DNA from: Actinomycetota bacterium
GTDB lineage: Bacteria; Actinomycetota; Actinomycetes; Nanopelagicales; Nanopelagicaceae
Direction of reading: 5' to 3'
DNA length: 54,557 bases
Assembly: GCA_009726125.1 (NCBI GenBank)
Contig: WLIT01000002.1
Span: forward strand, 1 to 54,557
Under the pieces are notes generated by a model that was not told the origin of the DNA, searched no databases, and worked only from the letters and a program-made list of their open reading frames with translations. The translations under genes were made by a program, and so were the position numbers. Positions 10,898-18,141 of the stretch are shown here, in pieces (position 1 is the stretch's first letter; each line of letters begins with the position of its first letter).

Positions 10898-11144
10898 TAA
10901 ATCTAATTTACATTTAGCGAGATATAGTTATATCTATAAAATATAAGTTACTGAATATCGATAAAGATACATAAATCAGCGTAAAAGACGGAAAAATTAT
11001 CTATAAATAGATATTATAGCCGATGTTAATAAATTGTCAGAGGTTTGTCGACTTTGATAAATAGATAGATATCGATAAAAAGGTAAAACAATTAAACTGT
11101 TTAAGGGTAAACGCGATTTCGACTGGTAGAGGTAGCATTGCCGA
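10898..11144. promoter_or_regulatory. AT-rich palindrome-dense spacer before aroH
   Basis: This 247-base gap is the longest noncoding stretch in the window and is far more AT-rich than its neighbours. It has inverted repeats agatata/tatatct (10920-10935), tatctat/atagata (10998-11013) and ttaaac/gtttaa (11092-11104). It also has two copies of atatcgataaa (10955-10965 and 11069-11079). No reading frame or tRNA-like fold is visible. It most likely holds the aroH-tyrA promoter and regulator sites, and the first palindrome could help end the rluB transcript. Neither role is shown. Confidence 0.5.
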
Positions 11145-11534
11145 ATGAAATCAGTACGAGCCTTCAGAGGTGCTACCCAGCTTCTCGCGGACGACAAGCT
11201 AGAAATGCGAAAAGCCGTCGTTGAGCTTTTGGAAGAGATTCTGCATGGGAATGAGATATCGAACGAGGATCTAATTTCAATTCTCTTTACAGCTACCCCA
11301 GACCTTAAATGCGAATTCCCAGCCGTGGGGGTCCGAATGTACGGAATTAGGGATGTCCCGCTTATTTGTGCACAAGAGATTGATGTGACAGGTTCGTTGC
11401 CCAGAACTATAAGGATTTTGATTCATGCGGAATCTAAGCTGCCGAGAGGCGAAGTAGCCCATAAGTATTTAAGAGGAGCCGAAATTTTAAGGCCGGATTT
11501 GGCCGAAGATGCAGACCTCAAGAGCGGCGAATAG
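11145..11534 (+). CDS. aroH: Chorismate mutase, AroH type
   Basis: 129 residues of the monofunctional trimeric AroH family rather than the helical AroQ family. Visible family signatures are VRAFRGATQL at the N-terminus, ISILFTATPDL, FPAVGVRMYG, the PLICAQEIDVTGSLPRTIR block with active-site Arg and Glu, and YLRGAEILRPDL. It converts chorismate to prephenate, the first step toward Phe and Tyr. AGAGGT at 11128 is a slightly distant ribosome site for the ATG. It overlaps tyrA by 26 bases, pairing consecutive pathway steps. Confidence 0.9.
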   Translation: MKSVRAFRGATQLLADDKLEMRKAVVELLEEILHGNEISNEDLISILFTATPDLKCEFPAVGVRMYGIRDVPLICAQEIDVTGSLPRTIRILIHAESKLPRGEVAHKYLRGAEILRPDLAEDADLKSGE

Positions 11535-12615
11535 TTTGGCTATAAAAGGCGCCGTCAAAATTGTTGGTTGCGGGTTGATTGGTACATCAATGGCGCTGCG
11601 CTTAAAAGAGCTAGGAATTCCCGTGATCCTCTCCGATTCAAGCAAGGAAAACCTTCTGTTGGCTCAGGATTTGGTGGGTTCTAACGTCGAAATCAAGAAC
11701 TCTTTAGATCCAGAACTTATTATTGTTGCCACGCCCCCGAATGTGATTCTTGAGGTCATCAAAGGGGAATTTTTAAAGAACCCCAATTCTACATTTATAG
11801 ATGTAAGCGGAATAAAGTCTAAACTTATTAATCAAGTTGAAGGTATATCGGCTCTCTCTGAATATTTTGTTTCGGTCCATCCCATGGCCGGCAGAGAAGT
11901 CTCTGGGCCGGAGAGCGCGAGGGCCGACCTTTTCGAATCTCGTGCTTGGATAATTTCTCAGACCCACAATTCAAATCAGCGAACCGTTGAATTTGCCGAG
12001 GAGTTAGGCGAATTGATGGGCGCGGCTATTTATAAGTTGGATCCCAGAACGCATGATTCTGTAATCGCTGCGATATCTCATCTACCACAAATTCTTAGTT
12101 CGGCCCTGGGTGGTACGTTGCAGAACGAGACTTCCTCACATTTGAATCTAGCTGGCCAAGGTTTGCGTGATGTCTCCCGCCTGGCAGATTCGGACCCAGA
12201 TCTCTGGGTCGCTCTATTGGCTGGGAATGCGGAAGAGATTCTTCCGAAACTCGCTCTAGTCATAAATCGACTTTCCAAGTTGAGTCAAGCTCTTGAGTTG
12301 GGGGAGAAGCAAAGCATTAGAACTTTTCTATCGGAAGGCAGGGAGGGGCGTAACCGAATACCCGGCAAGCATGGATTAGCGAAACGAGACTACACATTTG
12401 TCCCAATTGTTATAGATGATAAACCTGGAGGACTGGCACGAATTTTCAATGAGTGCGCAGCTATTGATGTAAACGTTGAAGATTTAACAATGGAACATAG
12501 TCCTGGTCAAGCTGTAGGACTGATCACGCTGGCACTTTCAGAGAGTGATGCTATTAAGTTGCAAAAGCACTTAGTTTCAAAGGGTTGGTTGGCTCACGCA
12601 CCTAGAAAGAACTAG
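11509..12615 (+). CDS. tyrA: Prephenate dehydrogenase with C-terminal ACT domain
   Basis: 368 residues. The N-terminal Rossmann domain starts VKIVGCGLIGTSMALRLKEL. The prephenate-binding part follows: VHPMAGREVSGPESA, SRAWIIS and the ISHLPQILSSALG helix. Residues about 295-368 form an ACT domain (FVPIVIDDKPGGLARIFNEC), consistent with feedback by tyrosine. It oxidises prephenate to 4-hydroxyphenylpyruvate; use of arogenate cannot be excluded from sequence. The start at 11509 lies inside aroH; a TTG at 11536, just after the aroH stop, is an alternative. Its stop codon falls inside a 10-bp tandem repeat. Confidence 0.92.
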   Translation: MQTSRAANSLAIKGAVKIVGCGLIGTSMALRLKELGIPVILSDSSKENLLLAQDLVGSNVEIKNSLDPELIIVATPPNVILEVIKGEFLKNPNSTFIDVSGIKSKLINQVEGISALSEYFVSVHPMAGREVSGPESARADLFESRAWIISQTHNSNQRTVEFAEELGELMGAAIYKLDPRTHDSVIAAISHLPQILSSALGGTLQNETSSHLNLAGQGLRDVSRLADSDPDLWVALLAGNAEEILPKLALVINRLSKLSQALELGEKQSIRTFLSEGREGRNRIPGKHGLAKRDYTFVPIVIDDKPGGLARIFNECAAIDVNVEDLTMEHSPGQAVGLITLALSESDAIKLQKHLVSKGWLAHAPRKN

Positions 12616-12650
12616 AAAGCGTTAGAAAGCGTTAGAAAGCGTTAGAAAGC
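12601..12650 (+). repeat. 10-bp tandem repeat across the tyrA stop codon
   Basis: Five consecutive 10-base units share the core tagaaag. The first two (cctagaaaga, actagaaagc) are imperfect; the last three are identical (gttagaaagc). The array covers the last codons and TAG stop of tyrA (12613-12615) and ends 29 bases before cmk-der. Because the period is 10, the TAGs fall at 12603, 12613, 12623, 12633 and 12643 in rotating frames. The array therefore closes all three frames. It looks like a slippage-born minisatellite. Confidence 0.9.
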
Positions 12651-12679
12651 ATAAGGAATTAAGGCAGTAAGGTTCACCT

Positions 12680-14644
12680 ATGGCCGGAATAGTTGTAGCA
12701 ATTGACGGTCCAAGTGGATCAGGTAAGTCGAGCACCGCTAAATCAATAGCAATTCGTGCAAATTGGAATCACTTGGATACTGGTGCGCTATATCGAGCCG
12801 CAACTTGGATTGCGTTAAAAGAGAACGTCTCTGAAGGCTGGGAGATTATTTCTGCGATTAAGAACCAACCGATTCGGTTCTCTTCCGACCCGAAGGATCC
12901 TAAAATATTTTGTGGAGACGTTGATGTTACGGATGAGATTCGTGGCGCGCGAATCACTGACAGCGTCAGTCAGATCAGCCAAATTCAAGAACTTAGAGCA
13001 TTCTTAGTTGATATGCAGCAAACAATTATTAATAATTGTGAGACAGGAATTGTTGTTGAGGGTAGAGATATCGGGACTGTGGTTGTTCCAGATGCGGATC
13101 TAAAGGTGTTTCTATACGCGGACTTGCAAGCTCGAACAATGCGTCGTGAAGCTGAAGAAATAGTTGCAGATAAACCTATTGACGTTGCAGCGTCATTGAA
13201 TAACCGGGATCTTATTGATTCAACAAGGAAGATTTCACCGCTTCGACCTGCGGAAGATGCGCTAGAGCTTGATTCCACGGAACTGGATCTGAAAGAAGTT
13301 GTAGAAGTTATTTGGGAGTGGTTGACCCGCAAAAATCTTTTGGGGCTACCAAAAGTTGCAGTTATAGGCAGACCAAATGTCGGAAAATCCACGCTGGTTA
13401 ATCGAATTATTGGACGCCGTGAAGCTATCGTTGAGGATACTCCTGGCGTAACCCGCGATCGTGTTAAGTATGAAGCCGAATGGAATGGTCGCAGATTTAT
13501 TTTGATAGATACAGGTGGTTGGGAAGTTGCACCCGAAGGTATTTCGGAGAAAATAACCGCTGGTTCAGAAGCAGCGATTGCAGAATCGGATATTGTACTT
13601 TTCGTAATCGATTCACAAGTAGGCGCGCTAGATGAAGATGAATCTCTCGTAAGTTTGCTTCGCAAATCTAAAAAGAAAGTTATTGTGGCGGCGAATAAAG
13701 TGGATGGACCAACTGAAGAGGCAGATGCTCATGCGCTCTGGAATTTAGGTTTTGGTGAGCCACGATTTGTTTCTGCACTACATGGTCGTGGCAGTGGTGA
13801 TTTATTGGATTATCTTGTAAAAGAGTTGCCAGAGATTGGTTCCGAGAAAGCAGATGATGGTTTCCGTAGAATTGCTTTAGTGGGCCGTCCTAACGTTGGA
13901 AAATCCAGTTTGTTGAATATTCTTGCCGGTGAATCTCGGGTAATCGTTGACGATGTGGCTGGCACGACTCGAGATCCGGTAGATGAACTTATTGAAATTG
14001 GTGGATCCACTTGGCGTTTTATCGACACAGCTGGAATTCGCAAACGGGCACGCCAAGATAGTGGAACTGATTATTACGCCTCGCTTCGAACTGCCACAGC
14101 GTTGGAGCGAGCCGAAGTAGCAGTGGTTGTACTTGATGCCTCTGTTCCCTTGACTGAACAAGATTTGCGAATAGTTAGCATGGTGGAAGAAGCTGGTCGT
14201 GGTCTGGTAATTGTTATGAATAAATGGGATTTAGTTGACGAAGAACGACAGCTCCAATTGGATAAGGAGTTAGAGCGAAATCTCGAACGCTTTCCCTGGG
14301 CACAACGAGTTAACGTTTCAGCAAAAACGGGTTGGCATCGTGATCGTCTGGCACCTGCTCTTAGAACTGCCATTTCTAGTTGGGAGAAGCGGGTTCCAAC
14401 TAGCAAGTTGAACTCATTCCTCGGGGCTCTAATTGCTGCGACTCCACCTCCGGTGCGCAGTGGCAAACAACCAAAGATTCGGTTCGCAACTCAGGCAGCT
14501 ATTTGCCCTCCAAAATTTGTCGTCTTCGCTAGTGAGTTTGTTGAAACTGCCTATCGACGCTTTATCGAGCGTAGGCTGCGTGAAGAATTTGGTTTCCCAG
14601 GAACACCAGTAGAAGTTGTCGTCAAGGTTAAAGAGCGGGATTAA
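12680..14644 (+). CDS. cmk-der: Fused cytidylate kinase / ribosome-assembly GTPase Der
   Basis: A single 654-residue frame. Residues 1-215 are CMP kinase: P-loop [13 protein letters not shown] (8-20) and [20 protein letters not shown]. Residues about 224-654 are Der (EngA): first G domain [14 protein letters not shown] (about 229), second [14 protein letters not shown] (about 401), NKWDLV near 514 and a C-terminal KH-like domain. Cmk phosphorylates CMP/dCMP; Der acts in 50S assembly. Each part has its normal length, so this is a clean fusion, known in some actinobacteria such as bifidobacteria. In mycobacteria the two are separate neighbours. No internal start with a ribosome site is evident between them. 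Confidence 0.95.
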   Translation: MAGIVVAIDGPSGSGKSSTAKSIAIRANWNHLDTGALYRAATWIALKENVSEGWEIISAIKNQPIRFSSDPKDPKIFCGDVDVTDEIRGARITDSVSQISQIQELRAFLVDMQQTIINNCETGIVVEGRDIGTVVVPDADLKVFLYADLQARTMRREAEEIVADKPIDVAASLNNRDLIDSTRKISPLRPAEDALELDSTELDLKEVVEVIWEWLTRKNLLGLPKVAVIGRPNVGKSTLVNRIIGRREAIVEDTPGVTRDRVKYEAEWNGRRFILIDTGGWEVAPEGISEKITAGSEAAIAESDIVLFVIDSQVGALDEDESLVSLLRKSKKKVIVAANKVDGPTEEADAHALWNLGFGEPRFVSALHGRGSGDLLDYLVKELPEIGSEKADDGFRRIALVGRPNVGKSSLLNILAGESRVIVDDVAGTTRDPVDELIEIGGSTWRFIDTAGIRKRARQDSGTDYYASLRTATALERAEVAVVVLDASVPLTEQDLRIVSMVEEAGRGLVIVMNKWDLVDEERQLQLDKELERNLERFPWAQRVNVSAKTGWHRDRLAPALRTAISSWEKRVPTSKLNSFLGALIAATPPPVRSGKQPKIRFATQAAICPPKFVVFASEFVETAYRRFIERRLREEFGFPGTPVEVVVKVKERD

Positions 14645-14667
14645 TCTTGTTTGCACGAAATGAAATC

Positions 14668-15201
14668 ATGACTATCCCGAATGCAATTACGGGAGTTCGG
14701 GCCCTAGGAATTCCACTCTTTCTCTGGTGTTACCTAGGCCTTAACAACGTTGCTCTATCTTTAGTGGTTCTTGTAGTTGGTGCGATTTCAGATTATTTTG
14801 ATGGCAAAGTAGCCCGAGCTTTGCACCAGGAATCAAAACTTGGAGCGATGCTAGATCCAACAATTGATCGGGCCTATATCGCTGCAACTGCGATCGCCTT
14901 GGTTATAAATGATGTAGTTCCACTCTGGTTATTACTCGTACTAGTAGGACGAGATATTTGGGTCGCACTTGCTCTTCTCATAAAGAGGCGTAACGGGAGT
15001 GGCGTATTCGAGGTTACCTTTCTCGGCAAAGCAGCAACATTTAATCTGCTCTATGCCTTTCCATTCCTTCTGCTTGCGGGAGAATCTGGGGCTGGTCGGA
15101 TTTTCTCAATTATTGGTTGGACTTTCGCTATTTGGGGTGTCGGTCTATATTTGGTCACCGCGCTGCAGTACACATATATGGCGCTTAATAATTCTAAATA
15201 A
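14668..15201 (+). CDS. CDP-alcohol phosphatidyltransferase family membrane enzyme
   Basis: About 177 residues from ATG 14668; a TTG at 14647 would add seven. It carries the complete CDP-alcohol motif, spaced DG-x2-AR-x8-G-x3-D-x3-D (SDYFDGKVARA, then LGAMLDPTIDR). About five to six hydrophobic segments mark it as an integral membrane enzyme that condenses CDP-diacylglycerol or a similar lipid with an alcohol. Position before gcvH matches the PgsA2-like gene of mycobacteria. The substrate (glycerol phosphate, inositol phosphate or other) cannot be fixed from sequence. Confidence 0.85.
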   Translation: MTIPNAITGVRALGIPLFLWCYLGLNNVALSLVVLVVGAISDYFDGKVARALHQESKLGAMLDPTIDRAYIAATAIALVINDVVPLWLLLVLVGRDIWVALALLIKRRNGSGVFEVTFLGKAATFNLLYAFPFLLLAGESGAGRIFSIIGWTFAIWGVGLYLVTALQYTYMALNNSK

Positions 15202-15239
15202 CTTAATGCAGGGCTTAGGTTTTAACGTTAGGGGAGAAG

Positions 15240-15620
15240 ATGTCGTCAGTTCCGGATCATTTGCAGTACACAAGTGAGCACGAGTGGGTTGCTGCGGGTG
15301 TAAATACAAATACCTTTCGAATTGGGATCACGGATTTCGCACAGAGCGCGCTTGGTGACATTGTTTATATCCAACTTCCAAAATTAGATAGTGCGGTAAC
15401 TGCTGGAGCTGTATGCGGGGAGATCGAGTCGACTAAGAGCGTTTCAGAAATCTATTCACCGCTAACGGGAAAGATTGTGGCGGTTAACGGGGAGTTAGAT
15501 TCCGCGCCCGAATCTATCAACGCAGATCCATATGGAAAAGGTTGGATTGCAGAAATAGAGATTGAAGGACCGGCTCCAACGCTGATGACTCCCGAGCAAT
15601 ATAGGGGCATTACCGCTTGA
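15240..15620 (+). CDS. gcvH: Glycine cleavage system H protein
   Basis: 126 residues, the standard length. The lipoyl-bearing Lys66 lies in GEIESTKSVSEIYSPLTG, and the N-terminal HLQYTSEHEWV is typical. It shuttles the aminomethyl group from GcvP to the T protein and electrons to lipoamide dehydrogenase. GGGGAGAAG directly before the ATG is a strong ribosome site. gcvP is 2.5 kb downstream with regulators between; gcvT is not in the window. The 38-base leader contains CTTAGGTTTTAACG, which shares AGGTTT with the spacers before garA, merR and gcvP. Confidence 0.95.
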   Translation: MSSVPDHLQYTSEHEWVAAGVNTNTFRIGITDFAQSALGDIVYIQLPKLDSAVTAGAVCGEIESTKSVSEIYSPLTGKIVAVNGELDSAPESINADPYGKGWIAEIEIEGPAPTLMTPEQYRGITA

Positions 15621-15700
15621 CCCCTTTGCTTTGAATGAATAGTGTCAGCCTATAGTTGAACCTAACGGTTTGAGGTTTATAGATTATTGGGGGTTTAAAA

Positions 15701-16216
15701 GTGGTTACAACACCATCAGATACCCCAGATATCCCAGGTGGTAAATCAAATTCGAAAGATATTGATCTCACAAGCACTCTTCACATCTCATCTTTGCGGT
15801 CAGTGCCAGATCCCCAATCTGACAATTCCCTTCTTGACGCACTGACCTCGGAAGAGTTTAATATTTTGAAGGATCTAGCCAAAGATTGTGCAATGTTTAT
15901 TTCTCTAGCCGGGCCCGGAAAAGGTGCGAGGTTTCTACTCAACAGTGATTGCGTAACGATTGGTAGAGAATCGTCGAGTGAAATTTTTCTAGATGATGTA
16001 ACAGTTTCTAGGAAGCATTGCCAAGTTCTTCGAACGCGGAATGGATCAGTAACAAGCTTTGAGATTGAAGATTTGAAGAGTTTGAATGGCACATATGTAA
16101 ATGCAATCTCTAAGGTTAAAACTTCCCTTAACCACGGTGATGAAGTCCAAGTAGGCAAATATCGATTAACTTTCTTCAGCCCGGTCTCGGGTCAGAGAAC
16201 TAACGAAATTCAATAA
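15701..16216 (+). CDS. garA: FHA-domain signalling protein, GarA/OdhI type
   Basis: 171 residues from GTG 15701, which has a good TTGGGGG ribosome site. Residues about 65-165 form a forkhead-associated domain with the phosphothreonine-binding set: TIGRESSSEIFLDD, VSRKHCQV and LKSLNGTYVN. The N-terminal 40 residues are Ser/Thr-rich, and TSTLHISSL may hold the Ser/Thr-kinase target. GarA and OdhI inhibit 2-oxoglutarate dehydrogenase and act on glutamate metabolism until phosphorylated; that role is assumed by homology and by the conserved gcvH-garA-ftsR order. Confidence 0.88.
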   Translation: MVTTPSDTPDIPGGKSNSKDIDLTSTLHISSLRSVPDPQSDNSLLDALTSEEFNILKDLAKDCAMFISLAGPGKGARFLLNSDCVTIGRESSSEIFLDDVTVSRKHCQVLRTRNGSVTSFEIEDLKSLNGTYVNAISKVKTSLNHGDEVQVGKYRLTFFSPVSGQRTNEIQ

Positions 16217-16225
16217 GGGGAGTAC

Positions 16226-16939
16226 ATGAGCGTTCCAGCGCGTGCCTATTTAAGCATCGGTGAAGTTTTAAGCAAGCTTCGTGTTGAATTTTCGGATATT
16301 ACAATATCTAAAATTCGCTTTCTTGAATCTGAAGGGCTAATTGATCCGCAGCGCACGCCTTCTGGTTATCGCAAATTTACAAGTGTTGATCTCGAGAGAT
16401 TACGTTACGTCTTAGCAGCGCAACGCGATCAGTATCTACCCCTGCGAGTTATCAAAGAGAATTTAGATGCTCTGGATCGCGGACTTACCCCATCGGAGAA
16501 ACCCGGATCTCCAGCAGCACCTCGTCTGGCAACAATCGATGGTGAATTCGCGCCCTCAAATTTTATACATGACAGTCAACTGCGGTTATCGCGGGAAGAG
16601 CTTTTACAATCATCCGGGTTACTCGAAGCACAATTGGCACAAATTGAATCATTCGGTCTGGTAGAAATGAAGGGTCGCTATTTTGATGCGGATGCACTTG
16701 CGGTTTCCAGAACTGTTGCCGAATTAGCATCATTTGGAATTGAAGCTCGTCATCTTCGTAGTTTCAAAACTGCCGCAGATCGCGAAGTCGGATTAGTCGA
16801 ACAAGTAATTACGCCGTTGCTCCGCCAAAAGGGTTCAGATGCTCAGGCCAGAGCAGAAGAAGTTCAACGTGAACTTGCCTCACTCTCTATTCGTTTGCAT
16901 GCTGCATTGGTTGCATCCGGATTACATCGAACAAAATAG
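16226..16939 (+). CDS. ftsR: MerR-type regulator, FtsR-like
   Basis: 237 residues with a strong AAGGGGAG ribosome site. The N-terminal MerR helix-turn-helix reads YLSIGEVLSKLRVEFSDITI, then ISKIRFLESEGLIDPQRTPS and GYRKFTSVDLERLRYVL. The remaining C-terminal part, about 100-237, has no Cys cluster, so it is not a metal sensor. Position between garA and the bifunctional nuclease equals that of Rv1828/FtsR, an activator of ftsZ in corynebacteria. That assignment is by synteny and domain layout. Confidence 0.85.
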   Translation: MSVPARAYLSIGEVLSKLRVEFSDITISKIRFLESEGLIDPQRTPSGYRKFTSVDLERLRYVLAAQRDQYLPLRVIKENLDALDRGLTPSEKPGSPAAPRLATIDGEFAPSNFIHDSQLRLSREELLQSSGLLEAQLAQIESFGLVEMKGRYFDADALAVSRTVAELASFGIEARHLRSFKTAADREVGLVEQVITPLLRQKGSDAQARAEEVQRELASLSIRLHAALVASGLHRTK

Positions 16940-16951
16940 CTTCGCTCGTTT

Positions 16952-17422
16952 ATGAAATATCACTTAGTTGAAGTTGTTGGAGTTCGAGTTGAGATGCCAT
17001 CTAATCAGCCGATAGTTTTACTCAAAGAAGTTGAGGGGATTCGATATCTGCCGATCTGGGTAGGTGCAACGGAGGCCACCGCGATTGCTTTCGCTCAGCA
17101 AGGTTTAGTACCACCACGACCTTTAACCCATGATCTTATGAAAACAATTATCGAGAATCTAAGTTCTCGAGTTGATTCGGTTCAACTAACCGAATTGCTC
17201 GATGGCGTCTTCTATTCGAAGATCATTTTCGATGCCGGGATTGAAGTTTCGGCTAGACCCAGTGATGCTATTGCTCTGGCGCTACGGAGCGGGGCCTCAA
17301 TTTTGGCCTCTGAGAAGCTCTTCGAGGATGCTGGAATCGAAATTCCGGACCAATCAGATGATGAGGTTGAGGCCTTTCGGGAGTTCCTGGACCAGATAAA
17401 CCCGGAAGACTTTTTAGCCTAA
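16952..17422 (+). CDS. Bifunctional nuclease (BFN/DUF151) domain protein
   Basis: 156 residues. The BFN fold is recognisable by LVEVVGVRVEMPSNQPIVLL, YLPIWVGATEATAIAFAQQG, THDLMKTIIENL and VSARPSDAIALALRSG. Family members have been reported with RNase and DNase activity in plants, but the bacterial role is unclear. It lies 12 bases after ftsR and probably shares its transcript, as in most actinobacteria (Rv1829 position). The C-terminal tail is acidic. Confidence 0.88.
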   Translation: MKYHLVEVVGVRVEMPSNQPIVLLKEVEGIRYLPIWVGATEATAIAFAQQGLVPPRPLTHDLMKTIIENLSSRVDSVQLTELLDGVFYSKIIFDAGIEVSARPSDAIALALRSGASILASEKLFEDAGIEIPDQSDDEVEAFREFLDQINPEDFLA

Positions 17423-17534
17423 CCCTCAAGGAAAGATTTAAGGTTTAGCGTGTCGGTCATTGCTCCGAGGCTGCTTGCGAACTAGCCTTCTCTTAAATCC
17501 GATAAGGATCTTCCCCCATAGAAGTGAGTTCGAA

Positions 17535-18068
17535 ATGTCTCTAGTGAGTGACCCTTCGGCACCTGAAATTGGTTACCGTGGTGCAACTGCATGTACTGCA
17601 GCCGGAATTACTTATCGTCAATTAGATTATTGGGCAAGAACAGGTCTGGTTAAACCAAGTGTTCAAGGCGCAAGTGGATCTGGTTCGCAGAGACTCTATG
17701 GCTTTCGGGACATTTTAGTTTTGAAAATTGTAAAGCGCTTATTGGATACCGGGGTCTCACTCCAGAATATTCGTTCCGCCGTGGAACATTTGCGGTCACG
17801 AGGAATTAGCGATTTAGAGCGGATGACACTTATGAGCGATGGGGCAACAATTTACGAATGCGCTAGCGCGGATGAAATCATTGACTTACTGCAAGGTGGT
17901 CAGGGAGTTTTTGGCATTGCAATTGGTAAAGTTTGGAGCGAGGTTGAGGGTTCTCTAGCAACTCTGCAGGGGGAGAACGCTTCAACTGGAGAGAGCGTAA
18001 TCGGGAGTTCTGGTTTAGAATCAGCCACTGACGAACTTTCAAATCGAAGAAATCGTAAGCTAGCCTAA
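17535..18068 (+). CDS. MerR-family transcriptional regulator
   Basis: 177 residues from ATG 17535. The open frame reaches back to 17460, but the upstream 25 residues are unlike the family and lie in a spacer. The MerR domain is GYRGATACTAAGITYRQLDY, then WARTGLVKPS, then LYGFRDILVLKIVKRLLDTG. The C-terminal half is short and has no ligand-binding domain that I recognise. The order ftsR-BFN-merR-gcvP matches Rv1828-Rv1832, where this gene equals Rv1830. It may control gcvP, itself or cell-division genes. The spacer before it has an AGGTTT at 17441. Confidence 0.85.
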   Translation: MSLVSDPSAPEIGYRGATACTAAGITYRQLDYWARTGLVKPSVQGASGSGSQRLYGFRDILVLKIVKRLLDTGVSLQNIRSAVEHLRSRGISDLERMTLMSDGATIYECASADEIIDLLQGGQGVFGIAIGKVWSEVEGSLATLQGENASTGESVIGSSGLESATDELSNRRNRKLA

Positions 18069-18072
18069 ATTT

Positions 18073-18090
18073 ATTCCTTCCCCAAGGAAT
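18073..18090 (+). promoter_or_regulatory. Hairpin between merR and gcvP
   Basis: A perfect 7-bp stem (attcctt / aaggaat) closes a cccc tetraloop 5 bases after the merR stop. No T run follows, so it is not a standard terminator. It could slow or shield the merR transcript end or lie in the gcvP leader. No glycine riboswitch core is visible in the remaining 50 bases. Confidence 0.35.
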
Positions 18091-18141
18091 TGAAGCTGGA
18101 GTTGAAGCTTAGGTTTCACTAATTCTAAGGGGAGTGCATTG

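Noticed and set aside
12601-12650. CRISPR-like array
   Set aside because: The units are 10 bases with no spacers, and no cas genes are present. It is a simple tandem repeat.
12985-13665. 226-codon open frame on the minus strand
   Set aside because: It is antisense to the cmk-der fusion, Ser/Arg-rich and without motifs. It is a by-product of codon bias in the real gene.
17435-17499. 8-bp inverted repeat gatttaag/cttaaatc before merR
   Set aside because: The arms are 49 bases apart in an AT-leaning spacer. With no supporting boxes it may be chance.
18069-18141. Glycine riboswitch before gcvP
   Set aside because: The spacer is only about 70 bases and holds a small hairpin without the conserved aptamer core. 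The gcvH leader (38 bases) is also too short.
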